From assembly GCF_014495685.1 (NCBI RefSeq), contig NZ_JACTVI010000016.1, positions 60,487 through 124,486 of the forward strand: DNA of 64,000 nucleotides, given 5' to 3'. The stretch's first letter is position 1, and each line of letters begins with the position of its first letter. Made by a program: the position numbers and the translations under genes. The notes under the pieces were generated by a model, which worked only from the letters and a program-made list of their open reading frames with translations, did not search any database and was not told the DNA's origin. This stretch comes from Streptomyces sp. TRM68367. Lineage in GTDB: Bacteria; Actinomycetota; Actinomycetes; Streptomycetales; Streptomycetaceae. Shown here piece by piece: positions 1 through 9,012 of this stretch.

Positions 1-51
1 TCCGGCGACGGCGCCGACGCGGGCCTGCCCGTCGTATGGGAGCTGCCGTGA
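1..51 (+). CDS. C-terminal end of an upstream gene (partial)
   Basis: The frame reads SGDGADAGLPVVWELP and stops at TGA 49-51. Only 16 residues are inside the window, so the family cannot be recognised. The stop overlaps the GTG start of the next gene as GTGA, which indicates one transcript and translational coupling with the fuconolactonase-like amidohydrolase. A role in the same sugar-acid pathway is therefore likely but is inference only. Confidence 0.6.
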   Translation, partial: SGDGADAGLPVVWELP

Positions 52-890
52 CCGTCGTCGACGCGCACCACCACGTGTGGGACCTGTCCGTGCGCGACCA
101 GGACTGGATCACCGGGCCCGAACTGCAGCCGCTCCGCCGCGACTTCACAATGGCGGACCTCGCACCCGAGGCGAGCGCCGCCGGGGTCGGCCGCACGGTC
201 CTCGTCCAGACGATCACCGTGCCGGAGGAGACCCCCGAGTTCCTGGCCCTGGCCGACGAACACGAGCTGATCGCCGGCGTGGTCGGCTGGACCGACCTCA
301 CCCGCCCGGACGTGACCGACGAACTGGCCCGGCTGCGGGAACTCCACGGCGGGCAGTACCTGAAGGGTATCCGCCACCAGGTGCAGGGCGAGCCGGACCC
401 GCAGTGGCTGCTGCGCGCGGACGTACGGCGGGGCCTTGCCGCCGTGGCCGACGCTGGGCTGGTCTACGACCTGGTCGTCCTGCCGCACCAGCTGCCGGCG
501 TGCGTCAAGGCGGCCGAGGCGCTGCCGCAGCTCACGTTCGTCCTCGACCACCTGGGCAAGCCGCCCATCGCCTCCGGAGCACGCGAACCCTGGGCGTCCG
601 GCATGCGCGCCCTCGCCGCGCTGCCCCACACGGTCGGCAAGCTTTCCGGGCTGGTCACCGAGGCCGACCGGGCCGCCTGGACCGTCGGGGACCTCCGGCC
701 GTACACCGACATCGCGCTGGACGCCTTCGGACCCGGCCGGCTGATGTTCGGCTCGGACTGGCCGGTGTGCACGCTCGCCGCGCCGTACGGCGACGTACTC
801 GGCGCGGCACGGGAGTTGACCAAGGGCCTCGACGACGGTGAACGCGCCCAGGTCTTCGCGGACACCGCCGCCCGCGTTTACGGCCTCTGA
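48..890 (+). CDS. Amidohydrolase family protein, L-fuconolactonase-like
   Basis: A 280-residue metal-dependent hydrolase of the amidohydrolase 2 (PF04909) type, whose members hydrolyse sugar lactones such as L-fucono-1,5-lactone in the cytoplasm. The N-terminal metal motif VDAHHHVWD lies at residues 3-11, an FVLDHLGKPP strand near residue 165, and the C-terminal Asp motif MFGSDWPVC near residue 235; the length is normal for the family. The GTG at 48 is preferred over the in-frame ATG at 36 because GGGAG lies five bases upstream and the start overlaps the previous stop as GTGA. The gene ends 13 bases inside the convergent lipase-maturation gene. Exact substrate is unproven. Confidence 0.85.
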   Translation: MTVVDAHHHVWDLSVRDQDWITGPELQPLRRDFTMADLAPEASAAGVGRTVLVQTITVPEETPEFLALADEHELIAGVVGWTDLTRPDVTDELARLRELHGGQYLKGIRHQVQGEPDPQWLLRADVRRGLAAVADAGLVYDLVVLPHQLPACVKAAEALPQLTFVLDHLGKPPIASGAREPWASGMRALAALPHTVGKLSGLVTEADRAAWTVGDLRPYTDIALDAFGPGRLMFGSDWPVCTLAAPYGDVLGAARELTKGLDDGERAQVFADTAARVYGL

Positions 891-2302
891 GCCAGCTCCG
901 CCAGCCGCGTCGGCGGCAGGTACTCCCGCACGTACGTCCGGTCCCAGCACGCGCCCGTCTCCCGCAGCTCGCGCCAGGTCGTGTAGCGGTAGCGGAAGAG
1001 ACGGGCGCGGATGTAGCGCGGCGGCGCGTCCGGCGGGAACGGGGAGCGGCGCAGCAGCTTCAGCGTGGCACGGTCGTTCTCCAGCAGCCGCTCCACCAGC
1101 GCGCCGAACCACGCCCCGGCGTACGCGGGGGACAGGGCGGCGAACCACATCAGCCAGTCCAGGCGCAGATGGTACGGGGCGAACTGGCGCGGCCAGTGCC
1201 GCGGATCACCCGGCTTGCCCTTGAACTCGTACTCCCGCCAGTCTGAGTCCTCGCGCGGCACGTCGTCCGCGGTGCCCTCGATCACCACCTCGTACCGGAC
1301 CCGGCTGACGCTGCCGAACGCCCCGTAGGTGTTGACCAGATGCAGCGGGTCGAAGGAGCGGTTCATGATCTGGCGGCGGGAGATCATGTTCGCGACCGGG
1401 TGGTAGCTCAGGCCCACGAGCAGCGCGGCGACCGCGAGGACCACGACCTGGTACCACAGCGGCGCCTCCGGCACTGATGACGGTGCGGTGCCCTGGAAGT
1501 CCACCGCGGACAGGGCCAGCACGATGGTGATCCAGTTCAGCCAGGAGAAGTTGCCCGACAGCACCAGCCACAGCTGGGTGACGATCATCAGGGAGGCTGC
1601 GGCCGTCGCGATCGGCTGGGGGGTGAAGAGGAGGACGGGCACCACGAGTTGAGTGACGTGGTTCGCGGCCGTCTCGACCCGGTGCAGGGGCCTCGGCAGA
1701 TGGTGGAAGAACCAGCTCAGCGGGCCCGGCATCGGCTGGGTCTCGTGGTGGTGGTCGAGGCACGTCAGCTTCCGCCAGCACGCGTCGCCGCGCATCTTGA
1801 TCAGCCCCGCGCCGAACTCGACCCGGAACAGGATCCACCACAGCAGGAACAGCACGACGACCGGCGGCGCAACGTCGTCGTTGCCGAGGAAGGCGGCGAG
1901 GAAGCCCACCTCCAGCAGCAGCGACTCCCAGCCGAACGAGTACCAGGTCTGGCCCACGTTGACGATCGACAGATACAGCGCCCACGGCACCAGCCACAGC
2001 AACATGGCGCCCCACAGCGGCAGCAGCGAGTCGAGCCCCGCGGCCAGCGCCGCCGAAACCGCGACCCCCGACCAGGCGCACCCCGCGAAGAACCGGTCCG
2101 AGTAGTGCAGCTGGAACACGCTCGGCGCCACCCGGAACGACACCTGCTCCACGAACCGCGGCACGGGCAGCATGCCGCGCTGCCCGATCAGCGCGCGGAA
2201 CTGCAGGGCCGCCGTCAGGAACGCGACCAGGTACAGGCCGGCCAGCGCACGCTGGAAGACCAGCCGGCTCAGCCAGTAGTCGGGTGCGGTGAACCACTCC
2301 AC
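878..2302 (-). CDS. Lipase maturation factor family membrane protein
   Basis: A 474-residue polytopic membrane protein resembling vertebrate LMF1 and its bacterial relatives (DUF1222), where the eukaryotic members help fold secreted lipases in the ER. The sequence opens MEWFTAPDYWLSRLVFQRAL, has about eight to ten hydrophobic stretches between residues 15 and 310, and carries the family-like DFQGTAP and LVNTYGAFGSVSRVRYE segments near residues 270-345 followed by a soluble Trp/Arg-rich tail. The start is GTG with AAAGGAGGG about twelve bases upstream. It stands alone, convergent with the amidohydrolase (13-base overlap). The bacterial function is not established; a role in envelope protein or lipid handling is inference. 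Confidence 0.85.
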   Translation of the reverse strand: MEWFTAPDYWLSRLVFQRALAGLYLVAFLTAALQFRALIGQRGMLPVPRFVEQVSFRVAPSVFQLHYSDRFFAGCAWSGVAVSAALAAGLDSLLPLWGAMLLWLVPWALYLSIVNVGQTWYSFGWESLLLEVGFLAAFLGNDDVAPPVVVLFLLWWILFRVEFGAGLIKMRGDACWRKLTCLDHHHETQPMPGPLSWFFHHLPRPLHRVETAANHVTQLVVPVLLFTPQPIATAAASLMIVTQLWLVLSGNFSWLNWITIVLALSAVDFQGTAPSSVPEAPLWYQVVVLAVAALLVGLSYHPVANMISRRQIMNRSFDPLHLVNTYGAFGSVSRVRYEVVIEGTADDVPREDSDWREYEFKGKPGDPRHWPRQFAPYHLRLDWLMWFAALSPAYAGAWFGALVERLLENDRATLKLLRRSPFPPDAPPRYIRARLFRYRYTTWRELRETGACWDRTYVREYLPPTRLAELAQRP

Positions 2303-2493
2303 GGCCGCGTACGCCCTCCTTTGCGGCTAGACCGCCGCCGCTCTCGCGGACCTGGCTGGTCGTCGTCGTGGTTGCTCAATTGGTGGTTGCGGTTCTCGCT
2401 GCCTCCTATCCTGGCCCTTCCTCAGGTTGCGAGCCAAATGAGTGCGCTGCAGACAATTGGGAGGAATTATCCGAGACGAGGCGGGAGGACGAG

Positions 2494-3618
2494 GTGCGGG
2501 CACCCACCGGAATCGTCGTGACGTCCTGCGCGCTCTCGGCGGCGCTCCTCCTCGTCGCAGGCTGCGGTGGCGGCCACGACTCCGGCGACTCCGGCGCGAG
2601 CGGGGAGCTGTTCCTCCAGCCGGTCGCGGACCGGGGCCCGGACCCCTTCACCGCCTCCACGGTCACCTCGACCGGCACCCCGCCCCCGGCGGCCCCCCGG
2701 ACACCGGCGACGGCACCGGCCGAGAGCTCACCGGCCGCCCTGCGCGGAGTGCGCTCCGTCTCCGGCGGGACGCCCGGCCTGTACGGCGGCACCGAGCGGA
2801 TCGGCAGCTGCGACGTCGGGCGGCAGATCGGCCACCTCTTCGCCGACCGGGCCAGGACCCGCGCCTTCGCGCAGATCGCCGGCGTCTCGCCGGCCTCGGT
2901 CCCGGACTACCTGCGCGGGCTGACCCCGGTCGTACTGCGCGCCGACACGCGCGTCACCAACCACGGCTTCCGCGCCGGACGGACCACCGCCTACCAGTCG
3001 GTGCTCCAGGCCGGTACCGCCGTCCTCGTCGACAACCGGGGCGTGCCGCGCGTGCGCTGCGCCTGCGGCAACCCGCTGAAGCCGCCGGTCGCGATGCACG
3101 GCACCGCGGCCAGCAGCGGACGGTCCTGGTCCGGCTACCGGCCCGCCGACGTGATCGTGGTGACCCCGGCCCCGCGGGCGATCACCAACATCACCATCCT
3201 CAGCGTCATCACCCACACCTGGATCGAGCGGCGGCTCGGCCACGACGTCCGCCGCGACCGTCCCGTACGCCCGCCGGACAAGGTCACCAAGACCCGCACG
3301 CCCACCCCGTACGACCGCGCCTCCAGCGGCGGGAGTTCCACGCCGGACGACTGCCTCACTCCCACGGCCACGGGGATGACCGGCCGCGCCGATGAGCCGA
3401 CGGACGACCCGTGGACCGACGAACCGGCGGACGCCTCCCGGACCGACGAACCCACAGACTGCCCCTCGGCCACCGTCACCGCCACACCCCCGACGACGAC
3501 CAAGCCCGACCGCCCGAGCGTCGCCACGCCCGACACCGACGACGAGATCGGCCCCGACACCGTGCCGGAGACCCCCAACCTGCCCGACGGCGGCGGACCG
3601 ATCCCGGACGCCCCGTAG
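2494..3618 (+). CDS. DUF6777-type lipoprotein, Thr/Pro-rich C terminus
   Basis: A 374-residue exported lipoprotein. The signal peptide runs over residues 1-25 with lipobox LVAGC followed by GGG. The core GELFLQPVADRGPDPFT (near residue 40) matches my recollection of the Streptomyces DUF6777 family, followed by an alpha/beta region with two cysteines (RCACGNPLKPP) and a low-complexity C-terminal third rich in Thr, Pro, Asp and Glu that probably spans the wall. GTG 2494 is chosen because GGAGG lies five bases upstream and it places the signal peptide exactly at the N terminus; a longer in-frame opening from 2368 would bury it. No enzyme motif is visible and the function is unknown. Confidence 0.8.
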   Translation: MRAPTGIVVTSCALSAALLLVAGCGGGHDSGDSGASGELFLQPVADRGPDPFTASTVTSTGTPPPAAPRTPATAPAESSPAALRGVRSVSGGTPGLYGGTERIGSCDVGRQIGHLFADRARTRAFAQIAGVSPASVPDYLRGLTPVVLRADTRVTNHGFRAGRTTAYQSVLQAGTAVLVDNRGVPRVRCACGNPLKPPVAMHGTAASSGRSWSGYRPADVIVVTPAPRAITNITILSVITHTWIERRLGHDVRRDRPVRPPDKVTKTRTPTPYDRASSGGSSTPDDCLTPTATGMTGRADEPTDDPWTDEPADASRTDEPTDCPSATVTATPPTTTKPDRPSVATPDTDDEIGPDTVPETPNLPDGGGPIPDAP

Positions 3619-3772
3619 GACCGTTACGGCGCGGAGGCAGAGGACAGTATCTTCGGTACCCTCACGGACACCTTCGGCAGTTGACGGTCCTCGCGAAGGG
3701 CCGACGATCACCTCTCGAAGAGCGACTCCTCAAAGAGTCGAAGAATCGGACGAATCCTGGCAAGGTGGGCCC

Positions 3773-5857
3773 ATGACTGATCGGGGAGCGAGCGCCCTGT
3801 CAGTCCCGGACGACTGGCCCGCCCACCCGGATCCGATCCTGGCGCTCAATCGCATGGGCAGCTTCGACTGGGACCTGGACACCGGTCTGATGCACATGGA
3901 TGCCCAGGCCCACGAGGTCTTCGACGTGCGCCCCGAGGAATACGACGACCACCCCGAGACACTCGCGATGCGGGTCCCGCGCGGGGAGGCGCAGCGCCTG
4001 GACGCCCTGGTCTCGCAGGCGATGAAGGACGGCAGCGAGAACTACGGCATCTACTTCCGCATCCGCTGCCGCGACGGCAGCCTGCGCTGGACCCACACCC
4101 AGGGCTACATCCGGCGCGACGAGACCGGCCGGCCCCGCCGCATCATCGGCATCGTCCGCGACGCCACCGAGGAACTGAGCGACACCGAGGCCCGGCGCGA
4201 ACGGGCCGGGCAGCACCAGGCGCGCCGGCAGCAGACCAACGTCGTCCAGCGCGCCACGGCCGCCCTCGCCCACGCCCGCACCGTCGACGACGTGATCGAC
4301 GCCCTGAAGGACACCCACGGCCTCACCCACCTGGGCGCGACCAGCCTCGTCATGGGCCTGGTCGAGGCCGGCCGCATCCGGCTGGTCGCCGAGGGCCCCG
4401 CGGGCAGCTTCGTCCCCGGCACGCGCATCACCCGGATCGACGAGCCCTATCCGATGAGCGAGGTCGTACGGACCCTCAGCCCGCGCTTCATCGAGTCACC
4501 GGAGGATTTCGCCGAGCGCTATCCCGCCCTGTGGCCGCACCTCACCGGGCTGAACATCACCTCGGCTGCCTACCTGCCGCTGATCGCCCAGGCCAGGCCC
4601 ATCGGCGCGATGGGCCTGCTCTACAACGACCGGCGCGGCTTCACACCGGAGGAACGCAACGTCCTGGTCGCGCTCGGCAGCAGCATCGCGCAGAGCCTGC
4701 AACGGGCCATGTTCTACGAGCAGGAGAAGGACCTCGCCCAGGGCCTCCAGCAGGCCATGCTGCCGCGCACCATCCCCAGCGTGCCCGGCGCCGACGTCGC
4801 CGTCCGCTACCGCGCGGCCACCATCGGCGGCTCCCTCGCCCGCGACATCGGTGGCGACTGGTACGACCTGATCCCGCTGCCCGGCGGCCGGGTCGGCGCC
4901 GTCATCGGCGACGTCCAGGGACACGACACGCACGCCGCCGCCGTCATGGGCCAGCTGCGGATCGTGCTGCGCGCCTACGCCGCCGAGGGCCACACCCCGG
5001 CCACCGTGATGGCCCGCGCCTCGGTCTTCCTGCACGAGCTGGACACCGACCGCTTCGCGACCTGCCTGTACGCCGAGGCCGACCTGGCCACCGGTGTCGT
5101 CCAGGTGGTGCGGGCCGGACACATCGACCCGCTGGTGCGGCGCCCCGACGGCAGCTGCCGCCGCGTCCGCGTGGAGGGCGGCATGCCGCTCGGCCTGTCC
5201 GCCGAGTTCGGCCGTCTCACCTACCCCGTCTCCACTCTGGAACTCGACCCCGGCGACACCCTGCTGCTGTGCACCGACGGCCTCGTCGAACAGCCCGGCG
5301 CCGACGTGGACGAGGGCCTGCAGACCCTCATCGCGCTGATCACCGGCGGCCCCGACGACGTGCGCGACCTCGCCGACCGGCTCATAGACGTGGCCGAGGA
5401 ACGCAGCAGCGACGACGACGTGGCCCTGCTCCTGCTGCGTCGCCGCGCCCCGGACGCCCCGCAGCCCGGCGGCCGGCTCCAGCAGCACGTGGCCCCCGGC
5501 GACCCGGAGGCGCTCACCGAGGCCCGGCACATGATCCACGCCGCCGTGCACGCCTGGGGCGGCGGGGACCGCGCCGACGAGGTCGTCCTGGTCGCCGACG
5601 AGCTGATCACCAACGCCCTGATCCACACCGAGGGCTCCGCGATCGTCACCCTCAGGGTCCTCACCGCCTCCGACCGCCGGCTGCGGGTCGAGGTCGAGGA
5701 CTCCTCCAGCGCCCTGCCGCGCCGCCGGGACGCGGGGGAGTCGGGCGTCTCCGGGCGGGGCCTGCTCCTGGTCGACCTGCTCACCGATGTGTGGGGGGTG
5801 GAGGCGCGGGGCGGGGGCAAGGCCGTGTGGTGCGAGTTCGTGGTGGAACGGAGCTGA
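3773..5857 (+). CDS. SpoIIE-type PP2C phosphatase with PAS, GAF and HATPase domains
   Basis: A 694-residue signalling protein. In order: PAS domain (about 20-135, with SLRWTHTQGYIRRD), GAF (about 165-320), SpoIIE/PP2C phosphatase (about 350-550, metal motifs DIGGDWYDL and IGDVQGHD), and a C-terminal HATPase (about 570-690, N box ELITNALIH, G box GVSGRGLLLVDLL). Such proteins both dephosphorylate anti-anti-sigma factors and act as RsbW-like anti-sigma kinases in partner-switching control of alternative sigma factors. ATG 3773 is preceded by AAGGTGG; a longer in-frame reading from 3392 overlaps the DUF6777 gene and has no domain. No sigma factor or STAS partner adjoins it, so its target is unknown. 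Confidence 0.92.
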   Translation: MTDRGASALSVPDDWPAHPDPILALNRMGSFDWDLDTGLMHMDAQAHEVFDVRPEEYDDHPETLAMRVPRGEAQRLDALVSQAMKDGSENYGIYFRIRCRDGSLRWTHTQGYIRRDETGRPRRIIGIVRDATEELSDTEARRERAGQHQARRQQTNVVQRATAALAHARTVDDVIDALKDTHGLTHLGATSLVMGLVEAGRIRLVAEGPAGSFVPGTRITRIDEPYPMSEVVRTLSPRFIESPEDFAERYPALWPHLTGLNITSAAYLPLIAQARPIGAMGLLYNDRRGFTPEERNVLVALGSSIAQSLQRAMFYEQEKDLAQGLQQAMLPRTIPSVPGADVAVRYRAATIGGSLARDIGGDWYDLIPLPGGRVGAVIGDVQGHDTHAAAVMGQLRIVLRAYAAEGHTPATVMARASVFLHELDTDRFATCLYAEADLATGVVQVVRAGHIDPLVRRPDGSCRRVRVEGGMPLGLSAEFGRLTYPVSTLELDPGDTLLLCTDGLVEQPGADVDEGLQTLIALITGGPDDVRDLADRLIDVAEERSSDDDVALLLLRRRAPDAPQPGGRLQQHVAPGDPEALTEARHMIHAAVHAWGGGDRADEVVLVADELITNALIHTEGSAIVTLRVLTASDRRLRVEVEDSSSALPRRRDAGESGVSGRGLLLVDLLTDVWGVEARGGGKAVWCEFVVERS

Positions 5858-5888
5858 CCACTCCGGTCCCGGGTGGCACTCTGGACGT

Positions 5889-6752
5889 ATGCCGGAACTC
5901 CCCGAGGTCGAGGCGCTCAAGGACTTCCTCACCGAGCACCTCGTCGGCCACGAGATCGTCCGGGTGCTGCCCGTCGCGATCAGCGTCCTGAAGACGTACG
6001 ACCCTCCCGTCACGGCCGTCGAGGGCCGCGCGGTCACCGCCGTGCACCGCCACGGCAAGTTCCTCGACCTCGCCACCGACGGCGGCCCGCACTTCGTGAC
6101 CCACCTGGCGCGTGCGGGCTGGCTGCACTGGCGGGACAAGCTGCCGGACGGCCCGCCCCGCCCGGGAAAGGGCCCGCTGGCCCTGCGGGTGGCCCTGGAG
6201 ACCGGCGCGGGCTTCGACCTCACGGAGGCGGGCACCCAGAAGCGCCTGGCCGTGTACGTCGTGGCGGACCCGCAGCAGGTGCCGGGCGTGGCCCGCCTCG
6301 GCCCCGACCCGCTCGCCGACGACTTCGACGGGCCCCGCTTCGCGGCGCTGCTGGCCGGGGAACGCAGACAGCTCAAGGGCGCCCTGCGCGACCAGGGCCT
6401 GATCGCCGGCGTGGGCAACGCCTACAGCGACGAGATCCTGCACGTGGCGAGGATGTCCCCCTTCAAACTGGCCGCGTCCCTGACCCCCGAGGAGACCGGC
6501 CGTCTGTACGAGGCCCTGCGCACCACCCTCACCGAGGCGGTCGAACGCTCCCGCGGCGTGGCGGCGGGCCGCCTCAAGGCCGAGAAGAAGAGCGGCCTGC
6601 GCGTCCACGGCCGCACCGGCGAACCCTGCCCGGTGTGCGGCGACACCATCCGCGAGGTCTCCTTCAGCGACTCCTCGCTCCAGTACTGCCCCACCTGCCA
6701 GACGGGCGGCAAACCACTCGCGGACCGTAGGCTGTCGAGACTGCTGAAGTGA
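5889..6752 (+). CDS. Fpg/Nei family DNA glycosylase
   Basis: A 287-residue base-excision repair enzyme with AP-lyase activity. The mature N terminus PELPEVE carries the catalytic Pro and Glu; the helix-two-turn-helix region appears around GALRDQGLIAGVGNAYSDE (residues 160-180), and the C-terminal zinc finger has CPVC near residue 245 and CPTC near residue 265, with HGRTGEPC before it. The family-typical K60-like HGKFL loop is present. The start is fixed by the MPELPEVE motif. It may recognise oxidised purines (Fpg) or pyrimidines (Nei); the sequence alone does not decide. It follows the SpoIIE gene by about 30 bases and may be cotranscribed. Confidence 0.93.
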   Translation: MPELPEVEALKDFLTEHLVGHEIVRVLPVAISVLKTYDPPVTAVEGRAVTAVHRHGKFLDLATDGGPHFVTHLARAGWLHWRDKLPDGPPRPGKGPLALRVALETGAGFDLTEAGTQKRLAVYVVADPQQVPGVARLGPDPLADDFDGPRFAALLAGERRQLKGALRDQGLIAGVGNAYSDEILHVARMSPFKLAASLTPEETGRLYEALRTTLTEAVERSRGVAAGRLKAEKKSGLRVHGRTGEPCPVCGDTIREVSFSDSSLQYCPTCQTGGKPLADRRLSRLLK

Positions 6753-6788
6753 CGCGACGCAGGACGGGAAACCACAGCGGGCCGAGCG

Positions 6789-7451
6789 TCACCGGCTCGT
6801 CGGCGACTCCATGGTCACCAGGCGTTCCCCTTTGGCGGTGCGGACCTCGTAGCGGGCGATCTGGTCCGCGTACAGGGCGGAGCCGCCCATCATCGTGTTG
6901 GAGCGGGCGTCGAGGTGGGGCGTCATCCAGCTGGTCACCGTCTCCTCGGAGCCGTCGCGGCCGATCGCGACCAGGTGGCAGGCGCGCGGTCCCGCCGCGT
7001 CCTTGACCTCCAGCTCCACCTGGCTGCCCCAGACCTCGCGCTCGGTCGTGACCTGCGCCCACACCCCCGATCGCTCGTCGGTCGCGGCGACCCGGACGAC
7101 AGAGTCCCCGCCGCCCGCGACGACGGCGATCGCCGGCCCGGCCACCGCGAAGGACACCGAGGCGGCCACGGCGAACAGCAGTCGTCTGCGCCCGGCCCGG
7201 TGCCGCGCCGCCACCTCGCCCAGCAGCCGGTCCAGCAGGCGCTGCCCGGGCCTGGCCGTCGGGTGTACAAAGCGCGGCGTGGCCCGCCGGTACAGCATCA
7301 ACTGCCGTGTCGTAGCGCCGAATTCGGTCACCTGCGCCGCGCACCGAGGGCACTCCATGAGGTGGTCCTCGAAGCGGAAGGCCTCCGCCTCGTCCAGCAC
7401 GCCGAGCGCGTAGGCGCCGACGTCGCGATGCCTCTCCAGGGACGACCTCAT
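6789..7451 (-). CDS. Zinc-finger (zf-HC2) transmembrane anti-sigma factor
   Basis: A 220-residue protein with an N-terminal zinc-binding anti-sigma domain (motif HLMECPRC, the HxxxCxxC signature, residues 30-37), one transmembrane segment (about 90-115) and an extracytoplasmic C-terminal domain of the RskA type (about 120-210). Such proteins hold a matching ECF sigma factor inactive until an envelope signal triggers release or proteolysis. It is the last gene of a minus-strand row beginning with an ECF sigma factor 0.8 kb upstream, its probable partner, with one unknown gene between them. The start ATG sits at 7449-7451. It is convergent with the glycosylase gene. Confidence 0.88.
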   Translation of the reverse strand: MRSSLERHRDVGAYALGVLDEAEAFRFEDHLMECPRCAAQVTEFGATTRQLMLYRRATPRFVHPTARPGQRLLDRLLGEVAARHRAGRRRLLFAVAASVSFAVAGPAIAVVAGGGDSVVRVAATDERSGVWAQVTTEREVWGSQVELEVKDAAGPRACHLVAIGRDGSEETVTSWMTPHLDARSNTMMGGSALYADQIARYEVRTAKGERLVTMESPTSR

Positions 7452-7592
7452 GCCGAATCCTCGTGCCTTTGGGTGCGGGTGGGGTTACTCCTTGCTCCCA
7501 CCGGTACGCACCAGACAGCGGAATCACTCAAGGACGTTTTGGAATCGCAACCAAAGAATTCGGAGCGGTCCGGCCTGCGGATTGGTCCGGAA

Positions 7593-8108
7593 TCAAAAAA
7601 GATGGATGGCGAGATGCCCCAGCGGCAGCCCCAGCTGCCAGGCGGGCGTCCACACCTTCGGGCCCTCGTCCTCGCTGATCACGGGCGCGCCGCCGGGCAC
7701 CGCGTCCAGATCGGGCGCGAGCAGTTCGGTCTCCTGCAGCCAGCGCCACGCGGCCTCGGCCAGCACCAGGTCCGGCGCGTGCCGGCCGGCGGCGGCCGCG
7801 TCGGCGGCCAGCTCGGTGAGTCTCTCGCGCACCCACTCCTGCCACGGCTGGTCGTACGCCGTCAGCGACAGCCAGGTCTCCAGCTGGGAGACGACCCGGA
7901 TGCCGGAGAGCTCCCCGTCGGTGTCGGACAGGAAGATGGTCAGCGCCAGGGCATCCCGCCCGGCGCGGAACTCGAAGGACGTCGGCGGCATCAGATCGCC
8001 CGTCCGCAGCAGCTCGTCCGCAATGTATTCGGCGTACAACCACGCCATCGGGACGGTGAGTTCGCCGCCGCCGGCGCCGTCCGTGCTCTCTTGACCTCTG
8101 TGCAGCAT
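7593..8108 (-). CDS. Hypothetical protein between ECF sigma and anti-sigma genes
   Basis: A 171-residue soluble protein with no signal peptide or membrane segment; I do not recognise a family. It contains ELTVPMAWLYAEYIADELL near the N terminus, an acidic Trp-rich middle (WQEWVRERLTELAADAAAA) and ends WQLGLPLGHLAIHLF. ATG 8108 is chosen because AGGAAGG lies just upstream and GGAGG thirteen bases upstream; a longer in-frame opening at 8192 has no ribosome site. Position between a sigma factor and its likely anti-sigma factor suggests a helper in the same circuit, but this is context only. Confidence 0.7.
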   Translation of the reverse strand: MLHRGQESTDGAGGGELTVPMAWLYAEYIADELLRTGDLMPPTSFEFRAGRDALALTIFLSDTDGELSGIRVVSQLETWLSLTAYDQPWQEWVRERLTELAADAAAAGRHAPDLVLAEAAWRWLQETELLAPDLDAVPGGAPVISEDEGPKVWTPAWQLGLPLGHLAIHLF

Positions 8109-8242
8109 CCCTTCCTGCCTTCCTCCGGTACGTCGCGTCACCCGATACCGGGTCCCAGTCCGGAACACGGATGGGAACAGCCGATTACTCAACCGGGGTG
8201 TTCAGCAAGGCGCTTTACGGAGGTTTGACTCAGCTATTGGTT

Positions 8243-8788
8243 TCACCGCAGGTCGGTGGCGTATCCCGGAAGGACCCGGCGCAGGGCGCGCAGCGCGTAG
8301 TACGCGCGGGACTTCACGGTACCGGGCGGGATGCCCAGGGTTTCCGCGGCTTCCGCCACACTCGCCCCCTGAAAGTACACGAGCACCAGGACTTCACGGT
8401 GCTCGGGAGTGAGTGTCTTCACAGCCCGGCGTACGTCGAGCATCGCCGCGGCCCGCTCGGCGTGGTCGGAGATCACCCGCGCGTTCTCCAGGACCGCGTC
8501 GCCGACCTCGGCGGGCCGCGCCTGCCGGGCTCGCCGCGCGTCGATGGCGAGCCGCCGGCCCACGGTCATGAGCCAGGGGCGTACGGACTCGAAGTCGTCG
8601 GCGCGCAGGGCCTCGGGGTGCTGCCAGGCGCGCACCAGGGTCTCCTGCACCAGGTCCTCGGCGCGCTGCCGGTCGCCGTCGCAGAGCCGGAGCAGCAGCG
8701 CGAAGAGCGGCCGGCCGTGCTCCCGCTGCAGTGCGGCGAGCTCGTGCTCGGCGGTCGTCCCGTTCGTGATGGTGGATCCGGCCGTCAT
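8243..8788 (-). CDS. ECF RNA polymerase sigma factor
   Basis: A 181-residue sigma-70 family protein of ECF size. Region 2 includes DGDRQRAEDLVQETLVRAW and the WLMTVGRRLAIDARRARQAR segment (about residues 35-95); region 4 is the HTH LTPEHREVLVLVYFQGASV through LGIPPGTVKSRAYYALRAL (about 120-175). These direct polymerase to special promoters, usually including its own. ATG 8788 is chosen because the protein then starts just before region 2 like relatives; an in-frame extension to 8941 is low complexity. The zinc-finger protein downstream is its likely anti-sigma factor. The group looks like the SigK/RskA-type lineage, but this is a judgement by eye. Confidence 0.9.
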   Translation of the reverse strand: MTAGSTITNGTTAEHELAALQREHGRPLFALLLRLCDGDRQRAEDLVQETLVRAWQHPEALRADDFESVRPWLMTVGRRLAIDARRARQARPAEVGDAVLENARVISDHAERAAAMLDVRRAVKTLTPEHREVLVLVYFQGASVAEAAETLGIPPGTVKSRAYYALRALRRVLPGYATDLR

Positions 8789-8983
8789 GGGCGTATGGCA
8801 TCGCAGAGCGCGGCCGGTGGCACAGAACACGGACGCGGCTCTGCGGCGGACGGTCGATCGGATCGGCGAACGGTTCGACGAACGGTCGCTACCCGCCGTA
8901 TTCGTACCCGCCGAACGGGTCAATGAGCGTGTCGGAGCCATGCCCCACCGAACAGGGATTCTTACCTATTTAGGAGCATTCGT

Positions 8984-8995
8984 ATGTAAATACAT
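8984..8995. promoter_or_regulatory. AT-rich palindrome upstream of the CapA-like gene
   Basis: ATGTAAATACAT-type sequence: ATGTA, two A, TACAT, a perfect 5-bp inverted repeat 18 bases before the ATG at 9013 and inside the gap between the divergent sigma-factor and CapA-like genes. A second small inverted repeat (CCTA, TT, TAGG) lies about 20 bases to its left. The stretch is strikingly AT-rich for this genome, so it probably contains promoter and operator elements. The regulator is unknown. Confidence 0.45.
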
Positions 8996-9012
8996 CTACA
9001 GCGGGGTGACTG

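Noticed and set aside
3722..3740. Small hairpin CGACTC/GAGTCG before the SpoIIE phosphatase gene
   Set aside because: A six-base stem is too short to call a terminator or operator with confidence.
4496..6418. 640-codon open frame on the minus strand
   Set aside because: It lies antisense to the SpoIIE phosphatase and glycosylase genes, has Ala/Gly/Arg/Val-rich composition without domains, and is the usual GC-rich shadow of third-position bias.
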